Program-made: the position numbers and the translations under genes
Part shown: positions 21,601 to 32,445 of the stretch, piece after piece
How the letters are laid out: every line of letters begins with the position of its first letter
Numbering within the stretch: the stretch's first letter is position 1
Notes under the pieces: generated by a model
What the model was told of the DNA's origin: nothing
Databases searched by the model: none
The model's input: the letters and a program-made list of their open reading frames with translations, nothing else
Origin: Prorocentrum cordatum
Taxonomy: Eukaryota; Sar; Dinophyceae; Prorocentrales; Prorocentraceae
Length of the DNA stretch: 64,000 nucleotides
NCBI GenBank assembly: GCA_963575745.1
Contig: CAUYUJ010003980.1
Coordinates: 255,143-319,142, forward strand
Direction: 5' to 3'

Positions 21601-23360
21601 AACGAATCGACACCGGATGTGTATTAACTTGACACGTTCTGATAGGCGGCCTCCTGGGGCCTCCTGGGAGCCTCCTAGGAATCTCCTGGGGACTCCTGGG
21701 GCCTGTCCTGGGCGTCCTGCGGCCTCCTGGAGCTCTCTGGGGCCTCCCCCTCCTCCTGCCTGCTCCCTCATGCACATCATCCGCCTCCTCCTTCTCCCAT
21801 CCATCTCCTCCTCCTCCTCCTCCTCCTCCTCCTCCTCCTCCTCCTCCTCCTCCTCCTCCTCCTCCTCCTCCTCTTCATCCCGAACGGCATCTCGGAGCCC
21901 AGAGTTGCGACGATGTCTCCAGCGTACCGGGCTGGACCACCTCGCGCGCGGCATCTCGGACCCCAGAGTTGCGACGATGTCTCGGGCGAAACGTGGTGCG
22001 AGGAAGTCTCAGGCGAAACGGGCCGGACCACCTCGAGCGCGGCTTCTCAGAGCTCCGAGTTGCGGGGGCCTCCTGGTGCCTCCTGGGGCCTCCTGGGGAC
22101 CTCCTGGAGCTTCCTCCTGGGCATCCTGTGGCCTCCTGAACTCCACCTGGGGTTTCCTGAAGCCTCTTGGGGCTCCCAGGGGGGATATCTAACCTGTGGC
22201 CGTTTGGGCCTCTCCAAATGGAGGGGGGGGCACAAGAGCAGGAAGAATCAACGAATCGACACCGGATGTGTATTAACTTGACACGTTCTGATAGGCGGCC
22301 TCCTGGGGCCTCCTGGGAGCCTCCTGGGAATCTCCTGGAGACCCCTGGGGCCTGTCCTGGGCGTCCTGCGGCCTCCTGGTGCCTCCTGGGGCCTCCTGGG
22401 GACCTCCTGGAGCTTCCTCCTGGGCCTCCTGTGGCCTCCTGAACTCCACCTGAGGTTTCCTGAAGCCTCTTGGGGCTCCCAGGGGGGATATCTAACCTGT
22501 GGCCGCTTGGGCCCCTCAAAATGGAGGGGGGGCACAAGAGCAGGAAGAATCAACGAATCGACACCGGATGTGTATTAACTTGACACGTTCTGATAGAGGA
22601 CCTCCTGGGGCCTCCTGGGAGCCTCCTGGGAATCTCCTGGGGGCCCCTGGGGCCTGTCCTGGGCGTCCTGCGGCCTCCTGGACCTCTCTGGGGCCTCCTG
22701 AGGCTCGCAGGGTCCCATGGAGGATATGTAACATGTGGTCTTCTGGGCCCCCAGGCTGGACCACCTCTTGCGCAGCATCTGAGAGCTCAGAGCTGCGAGA
22801 ATGTCTTGTGCGAAACAGGCCGGACCACCTTGCGCACGGCATCTCAGAGCTCAGAGTTGCAAGGATGTCTCAGGCGAGACGGGCCGGACCACCTCGCGCA
22901 GGGCATCTCAGAGCTCAGAAGTTCGAGGATGTCTCAGGCGAAACGGGCCGGACCACCTCTCGCGCGGCATCTCCGAAATCAGAGTTTCGAGGATGTCTCA
23001 GGCGAAACGGGCCGGACCACCTCGCGCAAGGCATCGCAGAGCTCAGAGTTTCGAGGATGTCTCAGGCGAAACGGCCCAGACCACCTCTCGCACGGCACCT
23101 CGGGGCTCAGAGTTTCGAGGATGTCTCAAGCGAAACGGCCCGGACCACTTCTCGCGCGGCGTCCCCGAGCGCAACTTTTCGAGGATGTCTCAGGCGAAAC
23201 GACAAATCCCGGCCAACTCAGAAACGAGAGTTGTGAGGATGTCTCAAGCGAAACGGCCAAAACCATATTTTTGTTGTGAGGATGTCTCTGCTCCGCGTTC
23301 CCTCGGCCGGAGTTAGTTTCTATCACAACAGCACCCCGTTCAGCAAGCCGTTTGGGGAAT
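18666..23360. repeat. Higher-order satellite: 64-bp unit, CCTCCTGGGG decamers, fixed 110-bp spacer
   Basis: Three modules alternate. First, a 64-bp unit (GCATCTCAGAGCTCAGAGTT ... GGATGTCTCAGGCGAAACG ... CGGACCACCTCGCGC), best preserved at 20045-20580 and 22745-23270. Second, decamer-like CCTCCTGGGGCCTCCTGGGA runs. Third, a spacer of about 110 bp containing CGAATCGACACCGGATGTG and TTAACTTGACACGTTCTGATAG, seen near 19020, 19615, 21600, 22250 and 22555. Because 64 is not a multiple of three, the array cycles through all frames and stays open, which explains its many long false ORFs. A segment of about 600 bp ending in GTTTGGGGA is duplicated (about 20045-20682 and 22735-23358). Confidence 0.9.
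20690..21115. repeat. Local duplication of about 95 bp around GATCGAGAGGNCCGCGG
   Basis: GATCGAGAGGACCGCGGACG at about 20701 and a near-copy at about 21019 are both followed by CACGTCTCGAAACAAA, GACGTCGGATGTCTG and GCGCGCATGGCGG. Between them lies AGGGAGG-rich sequence. Confidence 0.7.
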
Positions 23361-23564
23361 AAACCTTGAGAAGACTGCTTGAGACGCCCAAGGCCCAAGG
23401 GGGCATCCAACGAGGGCTGGCGAAACACACATTTGTGAGCACAGTGAAGACGCTGTATCCTGACGAACAACACAACCCTATGCAGCTGCGAGTCACGTGA
23501 GTTATAACCTCTCCTCATAGGCAGTGCGCCGCGACATGGATGGACCCTGAGGCAATGCGGATGG

Positions 23565-23755
23565 GGGCCACGATGCGTGTGACGTGTGTGAGTTTGTGTG
23601 CGTGTGTGTGTGCGTGTGCGTTGTGTGTGCGTCTGCGTGTGCTTGTGTGCTTGTGTGTGCGTGTGCGTGCGCGTGTGCGTGTGCTTGTGTGTATGTGGTG
23701 TGTGTGTGTGTGCGCGTGTATGTGTGTGTGTGTGTGTGCGTGTGCGTGTTCCGAA
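23565..23755. repeat. (GT)n/(GTGC) dinucleotide tract
   Basis: GTGTGTGTGCGTGTG-type tract of about 190 bp. Poly-Cys/Val and His/Thr frames are artefacts. Confidence 0.9.
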
Positions 23756-24545
23756 ATGAAGCGACAGCGCCATGCTGGCGCTGCCAGTGGGGCCTTCGGT
23801 GGAGCTCCCGATGGGGCCAGGAGACATGTGAGGGGTGTGCCGAAATGACGGCGGCGCCGCCATGCGGGCGCTGAGCTGCCACTGGGGCATAGGTGCCCCC
23901 CCCCCCCCCCTTGTGGGGCCACGAAACGCGTGAGGGGTGTTCCGAAATGAAGGCGGCTCCACCCATGCGGGCGCCGTCATTTAGAGCACCAGTGAAACTA
24001 CTTATGGGAACACGAAATGTGTCAAGGGTGTGTCGGCATGGAGGTGGCGCCGCCTTGTCGGTGCTGCCATTGGGGCCTTCGGTAGGCTCCCTATCGTGCC
24101 ACGAAAAGTGTAAGGGGTGTGCCGAAATGCAGGCGGCGGCGCCATGCGGGCGTTGCCACTAGGGCCCGCGGTGGGACTCCGCATGGTGCCACGAGACGGG
24201 TGACGGGAATGCCGACATGCAGGCGGCGCCGCCATGCGGGCGCTGCCTGTAGGGCCTCCAGTGGACCTCCCTGAAGGCCACAAAAGGTATGAAGGTGTCC
24301 GCCATGCATGCCGACATGCAGGCGGCGCCGAATTGCGGGCGCTGCCTTTAGGGCCTCCAGTGGGCCTCCCTGAAGGCCAACAAAAAATGTGCGAGAGTGT
24401 CCGCCATGCGGACGCTGCCTTTCGGCGTTCGGCTGAGCCCCCTAAGTGGGCCATGACAATGTCATGATGGGTGTGCCAAAACGGAAGCGACGCCGCCATG
24501 CGGGCGATGCCACTGGGGTCTTAGGTGAAGCCCCCCATGAGGCTA
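23748..24545. repeat. Tandem repeat, unit about 88-100 bp, eight degenerate copies
   Basis: A unit beginning GTGTGCCGAAATGCAGGCGG and continuing GCGCCGCCATGCGGGCGCTG, then GGGCCTCCAGTGGGCCTCC and CCACGAAA, recurs near 23748, 23836, 23937, 24029, 24117, 24207, 24306 and 24469. It is distinct from the 64-bp family. Confidence 0.8.
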
Positions 24546-26202
24546 CGAAACGCACGAAATGTGTGCCGAAGTGGGGCACAAGTAAGGAAGGGAGTGAGGT
24601 GAAGTGGGGGACGCGGGGCGCTGCGGGTTCAAAACGAGGACCCAACGCCAGAAGATGGTTGAGAAAACGAGGACACAACTCACACAGGATGGTTAGGAAC
24701 ACATCAACATTGCGTTTTGTTCCCGAAGCGTTTCGTCTCCAGATCGCCTCGGGGAGGCATCAAAGAACCCCCAAGAAACCCCTATAGTTTCCAGAGTCCC
24801 CCCAAACAACCCAATACTACCTAAGAGGGGGCCCAAATCAGCTCCTAGACTGCCCGATGACCCCTTCAGACGGCCCAAGATGGCTGCAAGACGGCCCCAA
24901 GACCCGCCCAGCCGTCCCGAAGACGGTTCAGCCGAGCTTTCTCGCGAGAGCTCAACAGAACTACCGCGACCAGACCCAAACGCGTCCCCGAGAGGCCTCT
25001 GAAGACTCAGGAAGCCGTCCAAGAGGGCCCCAAGCAGCCCCCAAACAGCTTCCAAGATGCCCCCAAAAGGGATGAGGGAGGATGAGGAGGAGGAAGAGGA
25101 GGAAGAGGAGGAGGACGCATGACCCGACCTGAGAAAATTCATCCCTGCCCCGCGCCTCGCACGGCTCGGACAAGGCGGCGCTCCGTGAAGATACGTGGAA
25201 TTTGGGCACGGGGCAGCGCCGAAAACGACAGACGGGCGGAGCGCACACTGGACAACCCTGCGGCGCATGAAGAGTTCAAGGTGGCACGTAGTACGTCAGC
25301 AGCGGAAACAACGCTGAGAAGGCGATCGGAGTCAACAGGCGAGACCTGAGACAACATAAAAGAGGTGATGGGCTCACCACCCCGTCTTTAGGGTGAGCTC
25401 GGAAGAGGCTCACGGGCGCGGGGGCTCAAACTCGGCAGGGCATGTTGTGGGCAATCTCATCGCCGCCTACAACAGAGCACCCGTATCTACACCCAAGACG
25501 CCCTTGCCGACAGAAACTGGACGTGGCCCAAGCATTATAAGCAGTTTTCAACGCCGACCGAGCTACACAGGTCCCGAATGTTTTGCCACTCCTAGCACGC
25601 CGACGTCGGTAGAGATCGCACTGTTCAAGCTACAAGGGGCACCAATAGTTCTGTCTAGCACCGACTGCGCGTGTAGAGGAGGGAGGGGAGAAGGATCCAG
25701 CAACGCTCTCACCATTTCGCTCTGAAGATCAGCACACAGGTTTGTCGGGATCTTCGAAACGTTGACGATTGACCCAAAGCTGCAGAGCCTGCGTGCGAAG
25801 GAAGAGTTTCGCTACGTCCGTGGGCGCATGAATAAAGAGGTACAACCACCATTAAACTGGAAAGTCTCCAAAACCATGATTGCTTCCACAACCTGTCAGA
25901 CCCGGCAGCGCGGAATCATGCAGCGCGCGCGTGGTGCCCAACCGACAAACTCGGCATGCCACAGTGTTCTCGGATCGATGCATTATAGCACCCGTCTGCG
26001 AGTGTCTGGGGGCAACAGGGAGCCATTGAAGCGCCTCGCGTTCAACTCACAAGACACGCTGTCTCAGTGGGTGGAATTGAGCAGCGCGTCGGGGGGCAGC
26101 CTAGCAGTAGCTGTTATGCACGCGGATAGATTCTGCAAGGCCTAAGCAGAGACTCGACATACCTGGCGCGACGCATCAAGGCCCAACAGTGGCCATTCCA
26201 GC
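24546..26202. other. Mixed sequence with an eroded CCAAGA array; no supported gene
   Basis: A degenerate CCAAGA-type array lies at about 24820-25075, then a GAGGAGGAAGAGG tract to about 25118. The rest (25120-26200) is open in places on both strands but without a domain I recognise. It lies just downstream, in sense, of the minus-strand LINE reverse transcriptase relic, so it could hold that element's eroded 3' part. Confidence 0.35.
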
Positions 26203-27110
26203 TCAGGCTTTCACCGTCCAGGCCCAAGAAACCCCGAAAAGAACAACTCTACACACTTTCGAACGAACCCCGCTGGCCGCGCAATCCTGGCGGAAAGGGC
26301 CCTCCGCCGAGTCCGTCGGCAGCGCGAGCTGGCACTTCGCCGGGTGCAAAAAGACCTCTTGGCCGGCGCCGGCTCCACGAAGAGCCTCGTCATGCGCTCG
26401 GGCGACAAGGCTAAACGCGACCATGCCTACATCATCTGCATGCGCACAAGGATGCGATCGGGCTCTTTGCAGTGCGCGATTGATTTTCTGGAGCCAAGGG
26501 TTAAGCCCCAGGGCAAACAGGAGGCTTGAGACAGGGCGGCCATGCAATATGCCGCGCGCAACCTTGTACTTGCCCAAACTATGATCATTAAGCCGCACGT
26601 TCGTGTGCATGTTGTCGCGCAGATTTCTGACCATAACACGAGACCTCTCAGCAATCCCCACTTCCCCCAGGACACACAGATGCCAGTCATGCGATACACT
26701 AGTGGTCGCTTATCTAATATCATAGAACGACATCCAGCAGCAGGCGACCACCCCCCAATCCCCGTCGCCCTTCATCAACAGTACGGTGGGCCACTTGATT
26801 CAGCGGTTGCGCGAGAGCACTACATATCAGCTGGCAGTCACTGTTGCCTAGCGTGGACGGTCTGGTCAGGTCAGCCGAACGCGCCGAGTCTGCCCTCGGC
26901 GCGCCCTTCGGCGGAAACGCGAGGAATGCGCAGTTAAACTAATCTGGGATCGCCCAAGTCTCGACGAGGCGACGGTCATGACGACGTAGGATTTGACGGG
27001 CAGCGGCCCCTCCAAATCGCCGCCCAGAACACGAGGCCCCATCCAATCCAGGACTCGAATCTCTGGACTTGTTAATCAGATGGTCGAAGATATCTGCATC
27101 TAGTCCAAAG
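26203..27110 (-). mobile_element. Non-LTR (LINE) reverse transcriptase relic
   Basis: On the minus strand, 26203-26661 encodes RT core motifs: RGILHGRPVSSLLFA, equivalent to the RGxxQGxPLSPxLF block (motif B), then HPCAHADDVGMVAF, equivalent to the catalytic AYADD block (motif C), with one Tyr changed to His. In sense this is preceded by pieces in other frames, including SSPGLDG near 27050, which corresponds to the SPGxDG motif near the start of LINE RTs. The three blocks are in order but in different frames, so the copy is dead. The 5' part stops near a (TA)15 microsatellite at 27152-27181. No endonuclease domain or poly(A)-type tail is seen. Confidence 0.65.
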
Positions 27111-27148
27111 GATATCCCGCGGCGTTTGCTGGCCCCATGATTAAAAGA

Positions 27149-27151
<3 letters not shown>

Positions 27152-27181
<30 letters not shown>
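27152..27181. repeat. (TA)15 microsatellite
   Basis: Perfect TA dinucleotide run of 15 units. Confidence 0.98.
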
Positions 27182-27184
<3 letters not shown>

Positions 27185-27493
27185 TCCTGGCGGGGGCGAA
27201 AAGGGCGGGTGACGCTCGCCCAATGGTCCTGATGCAGGGTGGCGCGAGTCTGGGGATGGGGATGGGTGTTTCCCAGAGGGTCAATGATGCCTTGGGGCGT
27301 CGCCTGTTTGCGATGGGGGGCCCAGGCTCGAGACAACCTCTCCGCGCAAGTCCAGCAGCCCTAGCCGGAGAAGACGCCGATATATTATTGAAGAACTCTA
27401 CCCAGTCCTCTTCCAATTCACAACGACTCAGCTTCGCCGAGTAGTTGGAGACGTCGCGAGGCTGGCGCAGCAAACATGCCGTACCACAATTGC

Positions 27494-27694
27494 ATGGGGG
27501 CGCGCGCACATGAATGATGTATAAACGGCCTTTGTCGCCACCCGCGCGGGCCCGTTCCCGTCTTGGGCGCTAGGCGCTTGGATGACTGGGCGTCGCGGCC
27601 CCTGCGGCCTCGCTCCTGTGTGCTCGCGCTCTTTAGGGGTGGGTCTTGGCACTCGGCCTCTAGCCAGCACCCCATAGCTGTCCTTCCTCGGCTC
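27494..27694 (+). repeat. Split direct repeat A1
   Basis: Begins ATGGGGG and contains ATAAACGGCCTTTGTCGCCA, GCGCTAGGCGCTTGGAT and TTAGGGGTGGGTCTTGGCAC. The same words occur in order in A2 at 34775-34977. The match fades after GCTGTCC. Confidence 0.85.
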
Positions 27695-28189
27695 GGAACT
27701 TTCTCGGCGACCTGCGGCCTTGAGTCGCGTGCGGCTGGAGGGCCGGCCCGGCTTCCTGAGCTGCCTGTTCGCCGCTACCGTTCTCTCGATTGGAGCGCTG
27801 CATGCCCGCGCGGCTGCCGCCGCTTCTGCAGAGTGCCCGGCGCCGCCGGGGCGCCCAACTTGTCCACGGCGACTTGACCTGATCTCGGCTGGGAGGAGAT
27901 GGCCGCGACGGGCCTCGCCGCGCGGGCCTGCCACTTCGGCGGGCGCGCGGGCCCCGACGCGCGGTGGCGCCACGTCTGAGGGCGTCGCCGACTGGCCCTT
28001 CAGGACAAGGCGGCGGCGGACGATCCCCACATCGACCTGCTGGATGGTGTGATGCCGGACGAGGCAGTGGCGCTGCTGGACGCGGCGTTCGGGGGCCGCT
28101 TCCAGCCGCGGCGTTTGCCGTAGCGGGGCGATGCCCTCGCGCGGCCAGGCAGCTGCGCTGCGCCTGGCGATGCCGCCGGCGACGACGCG

Positions 28190-29371
28190 GTGGGCACGGG
28201 CGCCGCGGCGGCCCCTGACGCCGCCAGCGCGGCCGGGGATGCGCGCCCTCGGCGCCGGCCGTGGGAGACGCCGCCCAGGTGCGCGTGGAGGCTGGTAGGG
28301 GGCGGCCGTGTCGGTGACCTGGGATTGGGAGTGAAGCTTGTGGCCGACGGTCTCCGCATCGCCAGGCGGGCGGACGTGGCGCCTCTGGCCGAGGGTGCGA
28401 GGCCGCAGCTCCCGTGGCTCGCCGAGCTCGCCGCGCAACTTCACTCGGGCGACCCACCCCCCGCGGGCTCGCCGCCGCTGCTGCCGCCTGTCGGGCCCCC
28501 CGAGGCTGCCGCGGGCCCGTTGGCGCAGCCCGCGGCCGCGTGGGATGCGAGGGCGCGGTGGATCGACCATGACGAGCAGGGCGAGAGGCGCGGGACATAC
28601 CGGAAGGCTGCGAAGGGGAGTTCGCTCGTCCCCGACCCGCGCCGGCCGCCGAGGGGGCCGCCCACCTGCTGGCAGGTGACGAGGCACATCGAGCGGAGCG
28701 GGGGCGACCTTCGCCTGCGGCTGCCGCTGTGGTCCAGGACCGAGCAGGCGGATGCGAGCTATTGCGTGATGCGCGGCCTCACCTGCCTGGTCGATATGAT
28801 GCTCCACTCGTCCAGCTGCGACCAGGTGAACGCCCCCGCGCTGGCCAACTTTGAAGTGCTGGCTGGGCCCTTCCAGATCGTTATGGGCGGCCGCGGGCTG
28901 CCAGGCCGCGAAGTGAACTGGCAGATGGCGATGCTCTGCAGCGGGCTGCCCCGCGCGGTGGATGCGATCGCCCCAGAGCGGAGGCAGTGCAAGGCTTGCC
29001 GGGCGACGGACGCGAGCTGCGCGGAGGTGGGGGCCCAGCGCGCGCGCGGGCCAGCTCCTGTCACTGGCGGCGGCGGCGGCGAGGAGACGCACGAGCGCGA
29101 CGCTGCCGGTGCTGGCCGCGGACGGCGCCGCGGGGGGCGCGGGCGCGACGGCGGTCGCGGGGGCGGCAGGGGCATGCAGCCCAGGGCCGGCTGCCCCGCG
29201 GCCGCCAGGGCGCAATGGGCCCCCGCCGCGCCGAGGGGAGTGGGCCCCCCCTCGGACGACAGCTTGAATGGCCCGGGCAGGGGCGCCTCCCGGCATCTCG
29301 CGGCGAACGTCATCTGCGCCCGCTGCCGCGGCCAGGGGAGCCCAGTCCACCTGGCGGAGGCGGTCGCCTGA
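28190..29371 (+). CDS. Gag-like ORF of the YR retrotransposon
   Basis: A 393-codon open frame upstream of the RT in the same element. The part I trust most is residues about 120-270, which resembles the conserved protein preceding RT in dinoflagellate YR elements: WIDHDEQGERRGTYRKAAKG, then a TCWQVTRHIE helix and a Cys/Trp-containing region (SYCVMRGLTCLVDMMLH). The C-terminal part is Arg/Gly/Ala-rich with CKACRATDASC and CARCRG Cys pairs, possibly a degenerate zinc knuckle. The true start probably lies upstream in another frame (27720-28052 is Ala-rich and open). A 640-codon minus-strand frame over the same bases is a shadow. Function as capsid protein is inferred from position. Confidence 0.55.
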   Translation: MGTGAAAAPDAASAAGDARPRRRPWETPPRCAWRLVGGGRVGDLGLGVKLVADGLRIARRADVAPLAEGARPQLPWLAELAAQLHSGDPPPAGSPPLLPPVGPPEAAAGPLAQPAAAWDARARWIDHDEQGERRGTYRKAAKGSSLVPDPRRPPRGPPTCWQVTRHIERSGGDLRLRLPLWSRTEQADASYCVMRGLTCLVDMMLHSSSCDQVNAPALANFEVLAGPFQIVMGGRGLPGREVNWQMAMLCSGLPRAVDAIAPERRQCKACRATDASCAEVGAQRARGPAPVTGGGGGEETHERDAAGAGRGRRRGGRGRDGGRGGGRGMQPRAGCPAAARAQWAPAAPRGVGPPSDDSLNGPGRGASRHLAANVICARCRGQGSPVHLAEAVA

Positions 29372-29751
29372 GCCGCGGGCTGCGAGGCCCCGCCCTTCGC
29401 GCCCGTCTGGTGAACCGGGCGATCGACGCGCTGAACTGGATGGCGAGGGCTACGGGCTCGCCAGCGGCTGGCAGCGGCGGCGACGACAGCATCCACAGCG
29501 AAGTGACCGCGCGCATTGATGGCCTGGTGCCTGGTGCGAGCCCAGGAGCCAGTGCCGGACGCGCTTTCTTCGCCGAGAGCGGCCTACCTAGAGCTGCTCC
29601 GAGGTCGCGGCACGCATGAGGAAACCGGCCAGCCGAACATCGCCCCCTTCTAGTTCGGACATATTTCTCTGCCCGAGAGCACCCATGACGCACTGGAGCA
29701 GCTTCTCGATGCCGAGGGCATGGCTCTTTTCTGGGGGATCAAGGAGAGCGG

Positions 29752-31500
29752 ATGCTGCGAAGTATCTCAAAATTTGAACGCCTTCGACGGGACGACCCAG
29801 TGCGGCCTCACCTGGACCCTGGGTTCACCAAGAGCAGGCGCCTGTTCGTTCGGTTCATCGGAAGGCTGCCCTCGATTGGCACGCTGCGATTTACGTCAGA
29901 GCCCGTTGAGTTTGTCGGATGCTTCTTCGTCTGGAAGAACGGAAGACAGAAGATGAGGATGATTGCCGGTGCGCGACCAGCCAACCAGCGAGCAGCGCCG
30001 CCTCCCCGCGTTGACCTTCTCACGGCGGAGGGGCTGCCGCACGTCGAGGTGGCCGTGGACAGCGACCCCTGCCTGCTGAAGAGTTCGAGCTGGGGCATTC
30101 TCCGCGCCCTCCGCGTCTGCCTGGGGGTGGGCGACGTGGAGAACTGTTTCCACCAGATGGTAATGCCGCCCTGGCTCAGCCCCCTGTTCTTCAACCCGGC
30201 CGCGAGCGCGTCCGAGCTGCGCCTGGGCGCCGTCAAGACGATCGCGGGCGTGTGCGCGGCTGGCGACGACCTGATCTACCCTTGCTGCCGCTCCATGCCT
30301 ATGGGGTTATCCTGGCCCCTCTACTTTTGCCAGAACTCGAACGCCAACTTGGCAGGGCAGTGCGACCTGCTGCGCGAGGCCCGTCTGGCCTCCGACCGCA
30401 GGGAGCCCGTGGTTTTCAGGCTGGGGGGCGGCGGCGAGCTGGACCTTTGGCACTTCGTCTACGTTGACGACCTTGGCATCATGGGCCAAGACTCGCACTC
30501 CGCGAAAAAGGCGCTGGAGGAGAAGGTTGCGGCTTTCAACGAGCTGAAGCTGAACGTCCACGAGGCGGAGCTCTTCGAGTCGAAAGGGGCCGCGCCCGGC
30601 ATCAGCATCGACTGCGAGCTCCTTTGCGCCCGCCACTGGACAGAGGCGCGCCTGCCGGGGGCGGGCCCCGGCCAACGCGCTGCAGCGGGGGTCGATGTCT
30701 GGGCAGGACTTGGAGCGCCTGCTGGGCCACTGCACCTACGCGGGCCTCGCGAGGCGACAGGCTCTCAGCGTCTGCTCGGCCAGCTACGCCTTCGCAGGCC
30801 AGCTACTGGGACAGGCAGGAGGTGCGAGGCTCCGTCCGCGAGGAGCTGAACTGCTTCCGCGGGCAGCTGGTCTTCCTCAGGAGCGACTGGGCCCCCCCCT
30901 GGAGCCGCAGCGCCACGGCCTCTGACGCCTCCGAGAGCGGCTTCGGCGTCACGTCCACGATGTTCGACGCTCAGGCCGTTGCCCGGGTCGGCCGCGCGGC
31001 TGAGCGCACGCGCCCGCCTGAACCTCGAGCTGGGCCCTCGCCAGCGCGCCATGCGCCTCGCCGGCTTCGACAACGACGAGGGCGCTGGCCCTTGGCACCT
31101 CGCCGCGCCCGAGGCCGCGCCGGAGGGCACATGGGCATTCGATGAAGGCTTCGAGGAGGTGCCCGCGCGCGCGTGGCTGGACCCTGTGCCGCAGCGGCGT
31201 CTGGGACAGGCCCGAGGGCATTGCCACTTTGGAAGCCCATGCCGCGCTGGCTTCTGTCCATCGCCTCGCCCAGACGCGGCGGGGCCACGACGTCGGGCAC
31301 GTCCACCTTTCCGACAACATGGGGGTGGCGCTGTCCATATACAGGTCTCGTTCAAAAGACTATGCGGTGCAAGTCATTATCAGGCGAATCAAAGCCTACC
31401 TCCTGGCTCGCAACATCCGTCTCGCTGTCCGTTGGATTCCGAGCGGACTCAATAGCGCCGACGGGGCATCACGAATATTTGATGACAGCGCCTCCTGTTC
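29752..31500 (+). pseudogene. Reverse transcriptase - RNase H, frameshifted
   Basis: From 29752 the frame carries RT blocks in order: GVGDVENCFHQM (motif A Asp), PMGLSWPLYFCQ (motif B), HFVYVDDLGIMG (catalytic YVDD, about 30465) and NELKLNVHEAE (motif D). From about 30660 the homologous reading moves to other frames: MSGQDLERLLGHCTYAGLA at 30695, then YWDRQEVRGSVREELNC leading to the RNase H start ATASDASESGFGV near 30915. A last block at 31311-31480 (HLSDNMGVALSIYRSRSKDY ... RWIPSGLNSADGASR) has the Ser/Asp and Asn-Ala-Asp-x2-Ser-Arg pattern that ends such RNase H domains. At least three frame changes are needed, so no full-length protein can be made. RT catalytic Asp residues are intact. 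Confidence 0.8.
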
Positions 31501-31519
31501 TTTAGCCTGGCGTATTCCG

Positions 31520-32445
31520 CCTCACCTTCTTCGACAGAGCGTCGAGGTCCCCCAGGGGCCCCAGGTGGCCAAAGTCATCGGCGAGCAAGCACACGAGCTT
31601 CCACACCGCGACAACAGGCATGACACAGCAACGTCATCAAGTTCCCACAATGTTTACGACAACACAAACGATAATCATGAGCCTCAAGAGCTGCACCACC
31701 CATTTAACCCAGTGCCCCGGATCATAAATCATACCCCCCCCTTAACCCCCTGAATAGTTTTTTGCTATATCCCGTGCCAACGGGATGCAAGTCTGGAGAA
31801 GGGCGCGGGAACCAGGCTTAATCATCACCGGGGGGAGTTGCGAATCGAAGTTGCCATGATCTCATGTTGACTAACCACAGCATCAAAAACGCCGAGCATG
31901 GCAACGGTGGTCTCACCATTTCAGCTTCCGCAATCACGAACGCGTGGCAGGGCTATGGGATTCTCACCATTTCAGCAGCCTTTCCCGAGTCGGGAACGCG
32001 CGGCAGGGCCATAGGGAACGATTGGATTTAGGCAAGGACCTCTCTTGCGTAGGCAAGTGGTATCCACGAGACTCGAGATCTCGAGTTAGTCTTGTGCCAA
32101 GATCTACAAGGTCAGTCTATACAAGCACCCGAGAGCATCATCATCATCATCATCATCATCATCAGCATCGTCATCATCATCATCATCATCACCATCATCA
32201 TCATCATCCTCATCCCCACCTTCGCCGGGATAATCGTTGATTATCCCCGCCAGACCCCCGAAATTTATTACCCCCCCGGGATTCTCATCTGGGGCGCTGG
32301 GTCAGCGAACTCAGCGAGCCGGCGAAGCCCGAACCTCATGAGCTACATCATCAGCCTCATCAGCTAGCCCGGCCAGCCCCAGCAGCTCCCCCAGCCGGCG
32401 CCCCGCGGGACTCCGCTCCGTCGACCGCCGCCCAGGCTCAAGATC
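31520..32445 (+). other. Inter-ORF region of the YR element
   Basis: Holds a hairpin at 31769-31786 (ATCCCGT-GCCA-ACGGGAT), a duplicated word of about 50 bp starting TCTCACCATTTCAGC at about 31911 and 31961, a 16-bp perfect palindrome ACTCGAGATCTCGAGT at 32071-32086, and a CAT microsatellite at about 32137-32212. No coding domain is recognised. The split between RNase H and recombinase suggests the recombinase is expressed separately. Confidence 0.5.

Noticed and set aside
18666-24545. CRISPR-like regular repeats
   Set aside because: The units are adjacent tandem satellites without unique spacers of constant length, in a eukaryotic setting.
28663-28678. Perfect 16-bp palindrome CACCTGCTGGCAGGTG
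   Set aside because: It falls inside the conserved TCWQV part of the gag-like ORF and is explained by coding. Orientation and phase differ from the hairpin series.
27428-29350. 640-codon minus-strand open frame
   Set aside because: Shadow of the plus-strand gag-like ORF and flanks in GC-rich DNA. It is Arg/Ala/Pro-rich with no domain.
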